Part shown: one piece after another, positions 36,851 through 49,799 of the stretch | Position numbering within the stretch: the first letter of the stretch is position 1 | Layout of the letters: the number at the start of each line of letters is the position of its first letter | DNA from: Nautilus pompilius | Lineage: Eukaryota; Mollusca; Cephalopoda; Nautilida; Nautilidae | DNA length: 64,000 nt | Assembly (NCBI GenBank): GCA_018389105.1 | Contig: JACATO010000304.1 | Coordinates: 1,860,001-1,924,000, forward strand | Direction of reading: 5' to 3' | The notes under the pieces: generated by a model | What the model was told of the DNA's origin: nothing | Database searches by the model: none | What the model saw: the letters and a program-made list of their open reading frames with translations, nothing else | Made by a program: the position numbers and the translations under genes

Positions 36851-39710
36851 GTCGTTATCAGTTCTACTTGTATGAAGTTATCGCTGCTGTTTCTTGCCTC
36901 ACGCGGCACCACGACGCATTTTTAAATCTCCCACAAGCATTGTATGACAGGACGCGCACAAGAGACCAAAAATCATAGCTATGGTTTCATTTGTTTGGCG
37001 GCGGTCACTGGGTACATGCTGAGAAAGGGCTCTACAGTGTCTTTGATGCAACTTGTCCATTGCCTTCCACTGCCTTCATCATCTTTAACGGAATATTTAC
37101 ATCTTCTGAAAAATCGTTTGTGTCACTCACACGCGAAACTTTCTCAGAGCATACGGTCCGCGTGAAGTACTTAACACCTGCAATGTGTGTGTGGTAGATT
37201 GGCCAGCTTTAGTGTAACACCTGATAATCGCATGTTGCTCAAACTGACATCTTCAACTTTAACGACTGACAAGTGTAATGCAGATTGTCTATTTTGTAGC
37301 ACTGGCTTGCGATACAGGCGCCATCTATCGTTGGCCGTGCACAACAAACTCGATCGCTGAGACGTCGATATAAGAAGTCACTTTAACCCAGTCTGCTGCC
37401 GTTCTCTCACACCAGGGGATATCTGGAACTTTATGAAGTTCTTGCATATAGAGAGAGCCCTACCAGAAAAAATGAACAACTATAAAATGATCGAGAAAAT
37501 CGGCCACGAAGGACTGGTAACTCTACAAAAAACTCTGCCTGGGCCAAACCAATGACGCACAGACTATGGAATTTTTTACGTACTGTTCTGTTCACTGAGG
37601 TCCTTAGTTTCGTCAATTTGTGTCGAATGTAGGAACGTGGATGTAGAAAAAGGCCAGACATGATTTCAGAAAACCTGCCGGAAGCCTACAGCTTTGCTGT
37701 TATGGTAAGAATTTTGAGACCTGGAGTTCATCGAAGTCTAAATTCATTTGCATACATAACTGTTTTTGGTAATCTTCTTATAAGACTTTCCTAACAGACT
37801 TTCGCAGTTCAGGGCATTTTTGCTGCAAAAAATTACTCCACTTGTCGCATGTTTATTTATTACCTTAAGGAAAAGACAAAAAAAAAACGTTGTACAGTGT
37901 TTTTCTGGGCACTTAAAAACCCTGACATGTACCTGATTTGACAAATCAGAGGACACCTTCATCAACATCTTCGAAGAAAAGTTGACCTCTGACTTCTGTA
38001 GCAGATTTTAAGAAAAATTAACTGAAACTTTGCCCATATTTTGACCATGCTGCCATAACTGGTCATACCCCTGTTATGGGGTTCGTGTAAATCTACTAGA
38101 TATTAATTTCAATTTCTCTGCTATTTTGTATGCCTTCTAAATTTACATACATGCGGTAGTTAAAGTAAATATCCGGAGCTCTTGTCGAGGCAGAGCCTAT
38201 GTAGCACTACGTAAGCGGCTGGTGTCGGACCGCTGACATAAGCACGGTCCAGAAGGGCACCTGCAATTTGCCCCAATATAATCGCCAGACGCCTCCCTCT
38301 CCGTCTTCGCGAATCGCTTAGTTCCGGCGATGAGCTGACCTCATCACTATCCATGCATTGCCCCTAACTGCTTCTGCTGGCCCTCCCACTTCAGCCCTCT
38401 CGTCCACCAGGGGCCGACTGTCTTTGGTGATTGTCATAGCTGGGAACCTAAGTCCACTGCATGCGTGTCAGGTTACTTCATTTTCTAGTGGCAGTGCATC
38501 CATACATAACTAAAATGCACACATCTAAATATACAATTTGGGGGGCCACCATATCTTAAGGCGAAAAACAAGAATCATCATACCTAACAGCAGCATTAAG
38601 GGCAAAACTAACAAGACATCGTTGAGGATACGATATTTTAAAACAGCACAAGAGGTAGAGGATTATTAGCTCATTAAAGTGCAAAGCTTCTGCAAGAACG
38701 TAATGAGTCTACTTTCATTTTCGAGAACTGACAGAACTCGTTTCCCCCGTTTTAACGTAAAACACTGCTTTGTGTTGTACTCACGTAGAGGTTTCGCACA
38801 GCTATCTTTATACATTTTCACGGAACCATTACTCCTGTGTCTATTGATTTTCATTACTATTAATATTTCCTTTCAATTAATATATATATATATATTGTTA
38901 ATGCGTCTCTAATATTTATCATATTTACGGAAAACTTTGATTTCTCCTCTCCCTTGGACAGTAAAATAAAGTCGTCGGGTTCACTGCGCAGACCGGATGT
39001 TGACACTTCACAAACTCCCTATCGAGCTACGCTGATCTTGTGTTCCGGTCGATCTATACTCACATCATGATCAGTCATGAATTATTTAGAGCTGTTTCTC
39101 CCCCTCCTCTTTCGTTACTTTCCTGGAAAGACAGTCTATTACTGATAGGTAGATAATGTACTATCAGAACGACCAAATGACGCTGTGTGGACGGTGGGAT
39201 GTCAGAACGCTTTCAGAGTTTCCCGCCCTGTGCATTAGCCGATTGCGTTAGATGTCGGGAAAGATGGTAACTTCTATTGTTATCTTCATTTTAGGAGATC
39301 AGAAACGTGTTGACCGGTTTTAACACATACAACTTTACACTACTTCACTTTATAATAAAAGTATGGCCGCAGTACAGAGTTTATTAAACCTCTCTGGTTA
39401 GGTAAATTCAAACTCCTCTAAAGACTTAGACAAGAAGTTATGCGTTCTGCTGAGACTGAATTACCTTTAATGTCAGAACTCAGAAAATTCCGACTGACTG
39501 CGCACGACTTTAGCTTTTGAAACTCGTCTTTTAAAACAAACTTCATTTCTAGTATTTTATCAGTTTACCGTCTCGACATATTATTAATAGACTGCACACT
39601 TTTAATTCTGAGAATTTGCGGTAGTTTCTATCAAGCATACTTAAAAAAAAAAATAAATTCATTTTTTCCTTCAGTCATGTCAACAGATTTTTCATAATAT
39701 TGCTCCCTAT
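36851..39710. other. No gene recognised
   Basis: Mixed composition with short frames on both strands. A CTCF-like near-match (CCACCAGGGGCC, 11 of 12) lies near 38406, and a short (AT)n tract near 38879. A frame at 38160-38354 (minus) is Ser/Arg-rich with no recognised product. Confidence 0.4.
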
Positions 39711-39895
39711 CACGTGACCGTGAATGACGTCAGCAACGGTACACTCCAGAGCTCCGCCACTCCAGAATACTTCACAAAGATATAAAAATTCAGCAGTTGG
39801 GTGCCGAACTACTATCCCGCACTTTTCTATTGGTTTGGTTCCTAACATCGGCAGTTGTCGACCCTTTCTCTAGCGGCTCTCACAGTCTCGGTAAG
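39711..39895 (+). promoter_or_regulatory. Candidate promoter with E-box, CRE, TATA box and first splice donor
   Basis: In order on the plus strand: CACGTG at 39711-39716, a palindromic TGACGTCA (CREB/ATF site) at 39725-39732, TATAAAAA at 39781-39788, and CG|GTAAGG with the intron side starting at 39891. The TATA box predicts a start near 39812, giving a first exon of about 80 bases that ends at the donor and lacks an obvious long frame. The arrangement resembles a cAMP-responsive TATA promoter. No downstream coding exon was recognised. The Tigger element would then lie in intron 1. Confidence 0.35.
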
Positions 39896-40088
39896 GAGTG
39901 TATATTGTAGACTTGCCCGATACGGTCTTCCGCCAGGTATAATGCCGTTGTTAAGGAGATAGTTGAACAAAACAGTTGGTAACTGGGCCAAGTAGCAGTC
40001 TTGGATACATGCATATAATTTAGGTAGTTCTGAATAATAATTTTAAATTTTCCATTTTTTTCTATTCAAAGTAGTGTTTTTAATAATG

Positions 40089-42558
40089 CAGTCGACCCCC
40101 GCGTAATCGCGGTTCGGCATTCGCGGCCCCGGTTATTCACGGAATTTTCCTTAGAACTTAACTAATAATTGTTCGTGGAAACCCCCGCATATTCGCGGAA
40201 TCGCAAATATCTTCCGCGATTTTTTAATGGCTTTTTTCGTGGCAATATACACTTTTTCACGTTTTTTAACGCTAAATTATTAATAACAATACAATTTACT
40301 AATTTTTTAATATAAATACTAACGTAAATTCAGCAAAATATCAATATAAAATAAATACTATTGGCTGGAGGTTTGGAAGTAGCCAATCCGAGAGCGTTAT
40401 TCATTTCTCCTCGCTGCTGATTGGCTGCTGCCCACGAGGCGCTGTCTCAGGCAGATGCAGCCCAGCATCATCCCAGTTTACCACGTGTAGCTGTCTCGAG
40501 TGTTTCTCTGAGTGTTGTGTTTTTCGCAGCGTGTTTCTTAAAGTCCTAAGATGCCGTCCAAACGCCCTGCACCTTCTGGCAATGAACCTAAGCGCCAGAA
40601 CAAGGTTATGACGCTCCAGGAGAAGGTACAACTGCTGGATATGCTCTGGGAAGGCAAAAAAGTTATGCCGCAGCAGGTCGCCATTATGGCGTCAACAAAA
40701 GCACTATACGATACATAAAGAATAACGAGGCAGCGATCAGGAGTACCGTAGCAGTAAGTTTCTGTGAAAGTGCCAAAATGGTAACGACAGTGAGAAATAA
40801 GCACATCGTGAGGATGGAATCTGCCTTGGTATTGTGGATCAGCGACTGCAAGAAAAAAACATCCCCTTGGACGGTAACATCATCCGCGAGAAAGTGCGGA
40901 AGTTACACCAGCAGTTCGCTACAGGAGACACCGAAGAACCACAACCAGGACCATCGACAGCACCGGAGCCTGAAGATTTTCAAGCCAGCAAGGGATGGTT
41001 TGACCGCTTCCAGAAACAGTTTAAAATAAAGTGTTTCTCTACATGGAGAGGCAGCATCTGCCGACAAAAAAGCCGCTGAGAAGTACCCCTAAACCTTCAG
41101 GCAGATCATCGAGGAGAAGGTATACAAGCCGCAACAGGTTTTCAATATGGACGAGACTGGCTTGTTCTGGAAGAAGATGCCTTCCAGAACGTACATCATG
41201 AAGGACGAAGCTAGAGTCCCAGGATTTAAGGCACAGAAGGACAGAGTGACGCTCATTATGTGTGGCAATGCTGCTGGCTTCATGATGAAACCAGGCCTCA
41301 TCTACAAGTCCGCGAACCCTAGGGCCCTCAAGAATAAGAATAAAAACCAGCTGCCTGTCCACTGGATGCACAACCCCAAGGCCTGGATTACAAAAATCCT
41401 AACTTCGAACTGGTTCCACCAATGCTTCATCCCTCAAGCCACGGAATATCACCACAACTTATGCATGGAATTCAAAGTGTTGCTCGTTATGGATAATGCT
41501 GGCGACCACCCTTTGGATTTGTATCACGAGGGAGTCCAGGTCGAGTTCCTGCCTGCCAACACCACCTCCCTCATCCAGCCTATGGATTAGGGCGTGATCC
41601 GTGCCTTCAAGGCACTTTACACTCGGAACTCTCTCCAACACCTTGTGGACGCAATGGACTCGGACGAGAATTTCACGTTAAAGGGGTATTGGTGTAAGTT
41701 CACGATCGCAACGAGCCTGTCAGTCATCCAAGCTGCTATTAGGGACATGAAAAAAGAAACCCTCAACGCATGCTGGAAGAAGATGTGGTCAGAGTGTGTC
41801 CACGACTACAAGGGCTTCTCACCTGAAGAAATTCAGCACGAGGCTGTCGACAAGGCGGTGAGACTGGCAAAGGTACTTGGTGGCGAAGGTTTTGACGACA
41901 TCACGCAAGATGAGGTCAACAACCTCATCGATGCCCACTCTGAACCCCTGACGGACGAGGATTTGTTGGAGTTAACGAGGTCTGCCAGCGAAGAGGAGGA
42001 AGCGACAGATGTAGAGCAAGAGGAGGAGGAGGAGGAGGGCCTGACACTGGAACGTTTGTCCGACCTTGACCTTATCAGGACAGCAAAGGAGATGCAAGGG
42101 AAGGCTGAACCATGGGATGCCTATATGGTTCGGTCTCTCCAATTTAAAAATGCCATCGATGCTGCCATGCAGACATATAAAACCCTCCTCACCACCACGA
42201 AGAAACAGCTTGAGCAACTCTCCATCACAATGTTCCTCAAGCCCACCAAGAAAGCCTTGCACGAAGATACGACTCCTCCTGAAGAAGAGGCGCCACCTAA
42301 GGAGCTGTGCAGTCATTATCTTCATCGTACTGCACAGCTTATTCATCATCATCTTCAATCAATATCATTCACTATTGGTGAGTACCCGTACATTTTACTG
42401 TATTTTTATTAAATTATTATTATATATTTTTTATTATATTTTACGTTATATTTTGACGTTTATAGGCATTTTTATGGACCACGTCCAATATTCGCGGTTT
42501 TTCACTCCCTCGCGCGGGCTCAAGGGACGTAACCCCCGCGAATACCGGGGGACAACTG
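40089..42558 (+). mobile_element. Tigger/pogo transposon, near full length
   Basis: About 2.47 kb bounded by terminal inverted repeats: the left end starts CAGTCGACCCCCGCG and the right end is the complement of CAGTTGTCCCCCGG. The right flank is TA and the left flank TG, so one base of the TA duplication has probably mutated. It encodes a Tigger (pogo family) transposase on the plus strand. It shares both ends with the 580-bp MITE at 19278. It is inactive through a frameshifted N-terminal region and one premature stop. Confidence 0.95.
40551..42412 (+). pseudogene. Tigger transposase (TIGD1-like), broken
   Basis: The start ATG at 40551 opens MPSKRPAPSGNEPKRQNKVM, a CENP-B-like N-terminus. 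Frameshifts follow near 40670 and again near 41050. The second helix-turn-helix (VRMESALVLWISD, then SKGWFDRFQ) is in other frames. From 41147 the DDE domain reads MDETGLFWKKMPSRTY (first Asp), VLLVMDNAGDHP (second Asp) and ANTTSLIQPMD (third Asp), then a TAG at 41588-41590 where the family has Gln. After the stop, 272 codons continue in frame with an acidic linker and a C-terminal end. The DDE residues survive, so decay is recent. Confidence 0.93.
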
Positions 42559-45383
42559 TACTTACACTCCAGAGTTAAAACGGCCTGGCATTATCCTTAT
42601 TATTCTGTCCATAAGAAATGTTAACTATGTAAGTAAAAATTTTCTAGTTTCCTTAACATAAAATTTTTTCCGAACATTTTTTTCTTTCTTTAAGTTACAT
42701 TCTTGGTTCTAAGATAAGGAATTACATTGTGATAGTGCAAATAATCCATTAATGTTTTCAAAACTTAAATACCGATAAGTCTTCGCTTTATTATTTTAAG
42801 TAAAAAGCCGTTTATCATTAACAGAATCACTGGATACTTATCTCAGAAGACAGCATTTCTAAATATGTACCATTCTCCAAAGAAATTAAGTGGTCGATAC
42901 GTTTTTGGTATTTCTGCAGATTGATTTTTCTATTAGGATTTTTCTACGAAACTTATATAGGTTACGAAACGGTACCTTGATTAGGGAATTTAACATAAAT
43001 AACTCAAAATGTAGTTTCTTATTTTAATAATATGGGAGACCGACACTAGATGTTACAGGGTTAAATTGTTACCGCACTGGCAATTCCTAATTAAAAGTAG
43101 AAAGATACGCTATAATCGATGTTATATGCTCTGGTTTTACGATGGACATTGATAACTTCGTCTACACGTAGCCATAACGACTTAGACAATAGTCCCATTT
43201 ATACGTGAGCATATGCATTCAATTATAGCCTCATCTCTGTTTAATTAAGAATTACTGGTGTTGTAACAGCTAGCGACCCGATTGTCTTCCCTATTTCTCC
43301 TCAGAATACCTCTAAGACCTACGTAATGATGGCGTTTGGCTCCAAAGACCCAAGTACTACTATAAAGTAATCTCATTATCCGATCTTTCATATTTTTGTT
43401 GTTTATTGTAATTTGTATAATTACCTTCATCAAATTTTCTATATACATTTAATTACCAGACGAAGAAACCCGATAAAATTTGTTCAGACTGCCAGATGTA
43501 AATGAACAAATGTTAACTCCATTAGTCTCAGAACGTGGACATCTTGAAGTCGCAATAAAAGTATTTTATTCTGGTCTGTATGTTTCTCGATTAGTGTCTG
43601 TCAGTCTGTCGATTGTATGCTGTTGTCTTTCGGTTTGTCAGTGCATGTGTAGCTCAATCAATGCCTGTTTGCGCCCGTCTGTCATCGTCATTCTCTCAAT
43701 GTTCGCTTGGCAGTGGCTCCTTCTTTCTGTTTGTGACTGTCAGTCTGTCAGTGTCTGTCAATCTGTGCGTGCGTGTTTATGTTTCTGGCAGGATTTCCTC
43801 AACTATTTATAATCCCACTCGCTCTAACATTGCTTACGTATGCACACAACCACTTTAATGATTTTAATTTAAATATTTCGCAAAAGGCGGAGATTATTTT
43901 TTAACAATGAAACACAAATGAACTCTAGCAACCTTTTAAAGCCAAATTTATATAAGCTCGCAAAATTTAAGAAACTAATAGCAGACAATCGGACTTCTGC
44001 GACAGATTTTATGCAAAGTTTCGAAAGTATCGGAAATATACATTTTTCAGATAATTATAGATGTCAGATATTAAGATACAGTTAGATAAAGTAAAGACTA
44101 GAACAGGATCGAGATGGCGAAAACAGCCTAAAATCCTATTTATTAGTATTTTTTTACTGTTACTTTACTACTTCGAGATTTTTTAACGGATTAACGGTAA
44201 TCCCCTACCTGACAAACACGGAATAACTTGCTCAAATTAAATTAGAAAGAAAGACAAATGTGGCACGTACGGCACCGTAAAAGTCGTTCTCACTAATAAC
44301 ACCTTCACACAACATCTGAAACAACTGTCTCTTGCAAGTTGACGTGGCGATAAAGTATTTCACCTAGATGTGAAGAAGTTTGTTTTCCAAACGCTTCATT
44401 TACGACATTAATGCGATGTTCTACTAAATTACGGTAAGACGTCATCGGTAAATGGACCTCGTTGCAGGCAACACCGAAAAATAAAGGGCATAAATAATCG
44501 CGTTTAACTGGCATTAAAGGCAGAGATAGCGATTTCAATTTAGAGACGAAGTGGCATCCAAACAGAAATAATAAAATTATGATTAGCACCTTCAAGCAAA
44601 GTGAAAATGCAGTTTTGAAAAACGTTTTACATTATTTGCGACAAAAAATCATTCGTGTTAAATCTGCACTATCTCTCCTAGACCAAGTAATACGTTAAAA
44701 AATAGCTGTAGAAATAAGGGAGGCGTTTGTTCCATCACACCAGCAAATAAAAATACAGATAGAAGGTAAAAGAAAAGCTTTTGAGATCTGTATAGATTCC
44801 CTTCCACTAAATGTTCGCCACGGCTCTGTTATTGTTGTTTTTAATTTTCACAGTTTGACTTGACAGGTATTAAACGGTTAATTAAAAAATATTGCTAATG
44901 TTTACTCCTGTACGCTTCCTATTTATCTTAAACTCTGATCCTGTCACCACGGTGAAGTGTCTGCAGGCAGCCAGCCAACAACAGCGGGCCATGGTGTTTA
45001 TCTACCGAGTGTTTCCTGGGTTTAAAAGAGTAGAATAAATTGGAAAATTAAAATATTATATTTGCTTTTTTTTTTACATGTAGATGTTCAAGCAGATCTC
45101 TGATAGAGGCTGCTAGAAAAATAGGGTGGAGGGTCTTTACGTTCTCTGCAGTAAGGCGAGTAATACGTGTGTGCATGTAAGTCGGCAGCTTTGGCTGTTA
45201 GTAGTGGGTGTAAATCAACTTTAAAATCGCCTGATAAACAAACTTCTTCCTGGGCCTCGTCAAATCAGCGATGGCTTCCTAGCCAAATATAACCAAAGGG
45301 AAAGTGGATTTATTCATTAGGTGTTGGGTTACACGTGAAGAACGGCAAAACGTCTGGCTCCAGAGATGGTCATTTTAGCCCCC

Positions 45384-45386
<3 letters not shown>
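42559..45386. other. No gene firmly recognised; degenerate TGTC repeat
   Basis: Positions 43595-43800 hold a degenerate run of GTCTGTCAGT-like units, probably an old microsatellite, which gives Val/Ser/Cys-rich frames. A hydrophobic-start frame at 44305-44595 is listed separately. The rest is ordinary AT-rich DNA. Confidence 0.4.
44305..44595 (-). CDS. Hypothetical ORF with signal-peptide-like segment
   Basis: A minus-strand frame of 96 codons begins with a hydrophobic segment LKVLIIILLFLFGCHFVSKL, followed by a dibasic Lys-Arg at residues 31-32 and a two-cysteine loop (YLCPLFFGVACNE, Cys 36 and Cys 44), then a longer helical tail. This is how many neuropeptide precursors look. However the first codon is TTG, and no ATG occurs in frame before the upstream stop, so it would have to be an exon with a spliced start. 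No known family was matched. A chance frame is quite possible. Confidence 0.2.
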   Translation of the reverse strand: MKVLIIILLFLFGCHFVSKLKSLSLPLMPVKRDYLCPLFFGVACNEVHLPMTSYRNLVEHRINVVNEAFGKQTSSHLGEILYRHVNLQETVVSDVV

Positions 45387-45472
<86 letters not shown>

Positions 45473-45475
45473 TCT
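45387..45475. repeat. (CT)n microsatellite
   Basis: Almost pure CT dinucleotide repeat with two CATCTC interruptions. It is followed by a degenerate CT-rich zone to about 45530. Confidence 0.97.
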
Positions 45476-45530
45476 GTGTTTCTATCTCCCCTCTCTCTCT
45501 ATAACTTTCTGTCTCTATCTCTCCTTCCTC

Positions 45531-46949
45531 TGCACCTTCGCTCACTGCTGATAGTGATTAAATCTAACAAAAATAAAATTTCTTTTAATATATTTATTTG
45601 AAATGATGCTATTATTTTAAACCTTATAATTTTTATATTTATTATAGTCCAGATATGAACTTTTTCTTTAGTTATCATGTGAAATAAGTTGAATTTTTAA
45701 TAATTATTATTATTAATATAACAATCATTGTCTGTATTTGCTTAAGCATTTTGAGTCTATTAAATCTTTAAGTGCTGTTGTGGCGATTGCAAACATGTGA
45801 AATGCTTGCATAGCTCAGTTTTAAAAAACAAATTAAAATTTATAAAAAAACAAATTATGAATATCTATTACTACACAAGCGAAAAGAAATCTCGTTAATT
45901 TGCCGAAGGTGATTATTGATTCGGACAGAGTAATTAACCTCTTAACTTCATAAATATAGAGAAACTCTCCTCAAAGGGTTAATTTGCTTTCTAGCCTATA
46001 TCTTTAACGCCAAGAAAAGTTCAGTAAATTTTAATTCAAACTTTGGATAATTTTAAAGCACAGCGGACAAAACGCTCTAACTCTTCTCTCAAGAAGTTAA
46101 AAAACGAACTTGGAGAGCGTCATAGTTGTGCAAGATAGCGTGTTGTAAGGCTTTGTATGAATTCAGAAGCCACTAGGTTTTCTAGTCTTTCATAGGAGCT
46201 CAAAACATCTTGGGTTATCTGTATGCTCGTGCTTTATTTATTTTAAATTTTGTATTTGTATTTGGCAATTTTTTTTTTAGTGTTTAAATCGATTCCTACA
46301 TGAAAGTTATGTATGTTAAGAACGTGTGGACGTTTGCCCTTTGTCCATCGCTGGTCGGTTTTTGGCACAAACAACCGCGGGTTTGTTCTCACCGGAATTT
46401 CTTTCTTCCGCTAGGGGTTACCTAGGAGTTATGCAACTGCTGTCATTCTTTGGAAAATCAGGCGGTGCGTTCTGATCAGCGCGGTCACGGGACGAGATGG
46501 TTAATGACTGCTGTCTAGCGAACGCTGACGAACTAATGGCGATCCCTTATCTCCAGCCCCACTACTTGCGGGAATTCTCCTTGGTTACTTAGAGACTAGG
46601 TGGACTATCAAAAAAGGTGAATGTAGGGTACACGTGTTATGAAAAGTTGGCATACCAATTTTTCCAAAGGAGTTGGGTATGCTGAAACCGAATATTTTGG
46701 TGGTGATGCTCTATTTCTATCTTTAGAATCAAAACTAGTCGCCACGAAAATGGCAAACGCCTATAACTTTTGAATAGGAGAAGTGATAAAGCCATAATCT
46801 TTGCGCTTAATATCATGTTTTTGATGCCTAGAAATCACAAATCTTTAGGAGAAAGTTTATTTGCCAACTTTTCCAAGTTTTAGGGTGTGACAACGAGTTA
46901 TAATATATAAAATGATATAATACAATTTCTTGTTCCATTTTTAGATCAA
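45531..46949. other. No gene recognised
   Basis: AT-rich DNA, then a less AT-rich part from about 46310. The last 300 bases may be the upstream flank of the following repetitive gene copy, but no boundary is visible. Confidence 0.35.
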
Positions 46950-47327
46950 TCCAATCATGAATCCAGTCAAGAATCTGAGGCGATCAGTTCCCGGTATCGC
47001 TTGATCCCTGCATCATTGGTTAGAATCTAAACGTGATGTACTCTTTGACAGAACACTACAAGACTTAGCCTCTAAGAAAGAATAACTAATTCAAGGCAGA
47101 AGTTATGTCGGGATGTTAAATATGAAGATAAATTCAGCCATATCTCGTTCCCTGAAGGGTTATTCTATGGAAAAGAGTTAATTAGAGGATTTACTAGTGT
47201 CTTTCTTAATCCAAAAGAAGATGACTGAGTTTCTCTTCATGATCCACGTAGCACTGAGGCTGCGATCAGAAAAAGTGTCTTACTTCTGATATAACGCAGT
47301 GGATGTTAACGAAAAGATAACATTATA

Positions 47328-48060
47328 TTGTGTTCCGTTGAGTTTTTACATGTTTTCTATCTGTTGCTGGATGACCGGTCATCTTTGAAAAGAAACTCTA
47401 AAGGACAGTATTATGATAAGCAAGAATTTCACAAAAGATCCAGGGTGCTTAGTAATGCAACGATCTTGTCAATAGCGCAAGTGACACCAAGGCATGTTGG
47501 CCTCAGATCAATTCTGCACCAGCTGCTAGATTCAAACAACTGGTGGAGCTACTTAATAGTGTTGGGCATACTGTTAATTAAAGAGATATCCTCTGGATTG
47601 ACACCAGATTAGAAAACATTGGCCGTGAAAAGGAACCAGAACAATTTGTTCACTTTTAAACAGACAACACAGACATCATTAATTCAACTCTAGATTGCAA
47701 AAACACTTCATGGCACAAAAATTTCAGTTTGACAGAGATGAGTGGTTCCTGGAGACCTGCTCGGGAACACGCGATTTTGAGTATTTTAAAGCCCTGATAG
47801 CTATCATTTCTACCAACCTAACCTAAAGAACCATCAAGCTACAATTCGTGGGATGTGAAAGAAAAACATCTGAGAAACAAAAGGAACCTATTGTTTGCTT
47901 AAAATCTACAGCTGCAGACGCAGATTCAAGTTTATACGCCAATATGAACAGCGAGAAAAGAATCCTGGCATTTTTCAATCAGATCACATTGGATGGATTC
48001 AGAAAAAACTACAGTTGGATAAATGTCAATTACATATTCAACCCTCCACAAATTACATAG
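47328..48060 (+). pseudogene. N-terminal third of the repetitive Cys-tail protein
   Basis: Open plus-strand stretches at 47328-47612 and 47848-48060, frameshifted relative to each other. The first carries EFHKRSRVLSNATILSIAQ and TPRHVGLRSILHQ, the conserved N-terminal landmark of the family. A frameshift within SNNWWSYL breaks the next conserved Leu-(Val)-(Asp/Glu)-Leu-Leu block. The second stretch ends FRKNYSWINVNYIF and shows no recognisable motif. Confidence 0.5.
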
Positions 48061-49799
48061 GAAAGTAGAACACAAACGTTCAAAGCGATCTCTGCTTACA
48101 GCTAACCAAACTCTCTTTCATGGATCGATGTAGCCCAAATGGGCAATGTCGCAGTAAAGAATGTTCTGATTCTGGATTAGAAAGCCTCCGCGCGTCAACG
48201 AACTCTCTTAAGATCGTTGGATCACATGCACTAAAGATTCTGGATTGGAAGACGTTTGAAAAAAGAGTAGAATTCTGAGATTAAGTTCAACAGGAATGTC
48301 AATGGATAGAAAATCTTTCCCAAAGGGAGTGTGCAAACTCTGTGGCAATGTTTTCTTCCACAACTCCTGTCATATATGGATTGGGAACGCAGCCCAATCC
48401 CACTGTCCACAACATTTTGATGCTCTAATGAAAACACTGACATTCACTCGATTTCGTAACCACATGGCTGCATTTATAAACAGTGAAGGAAAAAAAACGT
48501 AAACTTATAATACTGCTGGGAGTAAATTAACAAATTAACACGGTCCGCATACTGTTGTTTATCAGGGCCGCAGCGCGATAGTTTCTGGAAACTTAATCTC
48601 GTTACATTTTAGTAGATCTATTCTTCCATTGCCATAATCACAGTGACTATCCGGGTGGGCTTGTGTGTACTTAGCTCAGATAAACCATGAAGTCTACAAA
48701 CTTAAATTTTTTTGTGAAGGGATCAGATCGAGGTTTGACCTGACCCACAGTCATGGGTGGCTATATGCAACAGGGGAAAAGTGGTAGCACTATAAAAATA
48801 TAAGAATTACGAAAATCACGTCAGCATTGAGCGGATTTTCTCTGTTATATAACCTCAGAAATTGCATTAGACCAAAACGTAGACACTTTTGATGGCTGGA
48901 CATGAGTTATAATGGAACAATAAAGATAAAAATGAGTTAGATCTCCAGAGATTAAACGCATCTTCACCAGACATATTCTCTGATGTTCTACAAAACATTG
49001 CTACTAAGCACTTGGCAACCAGTGAGGTTCTGCAGTGAATCTCTTCCGAATTCTCGGGAGCTGAGCCAACTACAGCTTAACACTTTTGTGATGGAAAGAC
49101 TCGTCGTCTCTTATGGCGGCTATACACAAATTAAAGGTACTGACATTTCCACCTCTCTATGGAGTAAAAACAGAAACCAAACAAATAATTCACTATTAAG
49201 GCAGACAGGAATATACTTCACCATCTCGTCACTGCTTACAAAGCTGATAGAAGTGAATGTACACAAGATATCATGGCATGAGTCTATGAGTGTGTCAATT
49301 GCTCTTATATGCAAAAATATCTGTCCAAGGACTGGCAAAAAATCCATTTTAACTGGTAGGGTGACCCAAGGGTTGGGTTAGTCTACCAGATGTTACCCTT
49401 AATAGAATTGGTGATAGATGGATAAACTCTAGTGTTGCCACTTGGAGAACCTGCAACAGTAACGAACTTTGGTAAATGACGGATGCGTTTGTCGAACGTC
49501 CTTAATAAGGGAAGACTCTTTGAGAAGATCGATATTATTTTTGATCAGTATAGACAAACCTTAATCAGCGCTGGTAACAAAAAGAAACGTTCGGAACAAT
49601 TTCGTTTGCTAAGAAGAGTAGAGGAAGAAAGATAGCTCTGTACAAGTCTCCAGCGACTAGATCAATTTTCTATCCGTGCCTGCTAACAAAGCAAATCTAG
49701 CAGACTTTCATTCAAACCATCTGATCGCAGACAAAAAATACTGGTAGCTGCTGGTGGATTCTGGAGATAGGAAGAATTACAAACAACTAACCCTGATTT

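Noticed and set aside
41972-42358. Minus-strand 128-codon Leu-rich frame
   Set aside because: It is antisense to the acidic Glu-rich linker of the Tigger transposase and is a compositional shadow.
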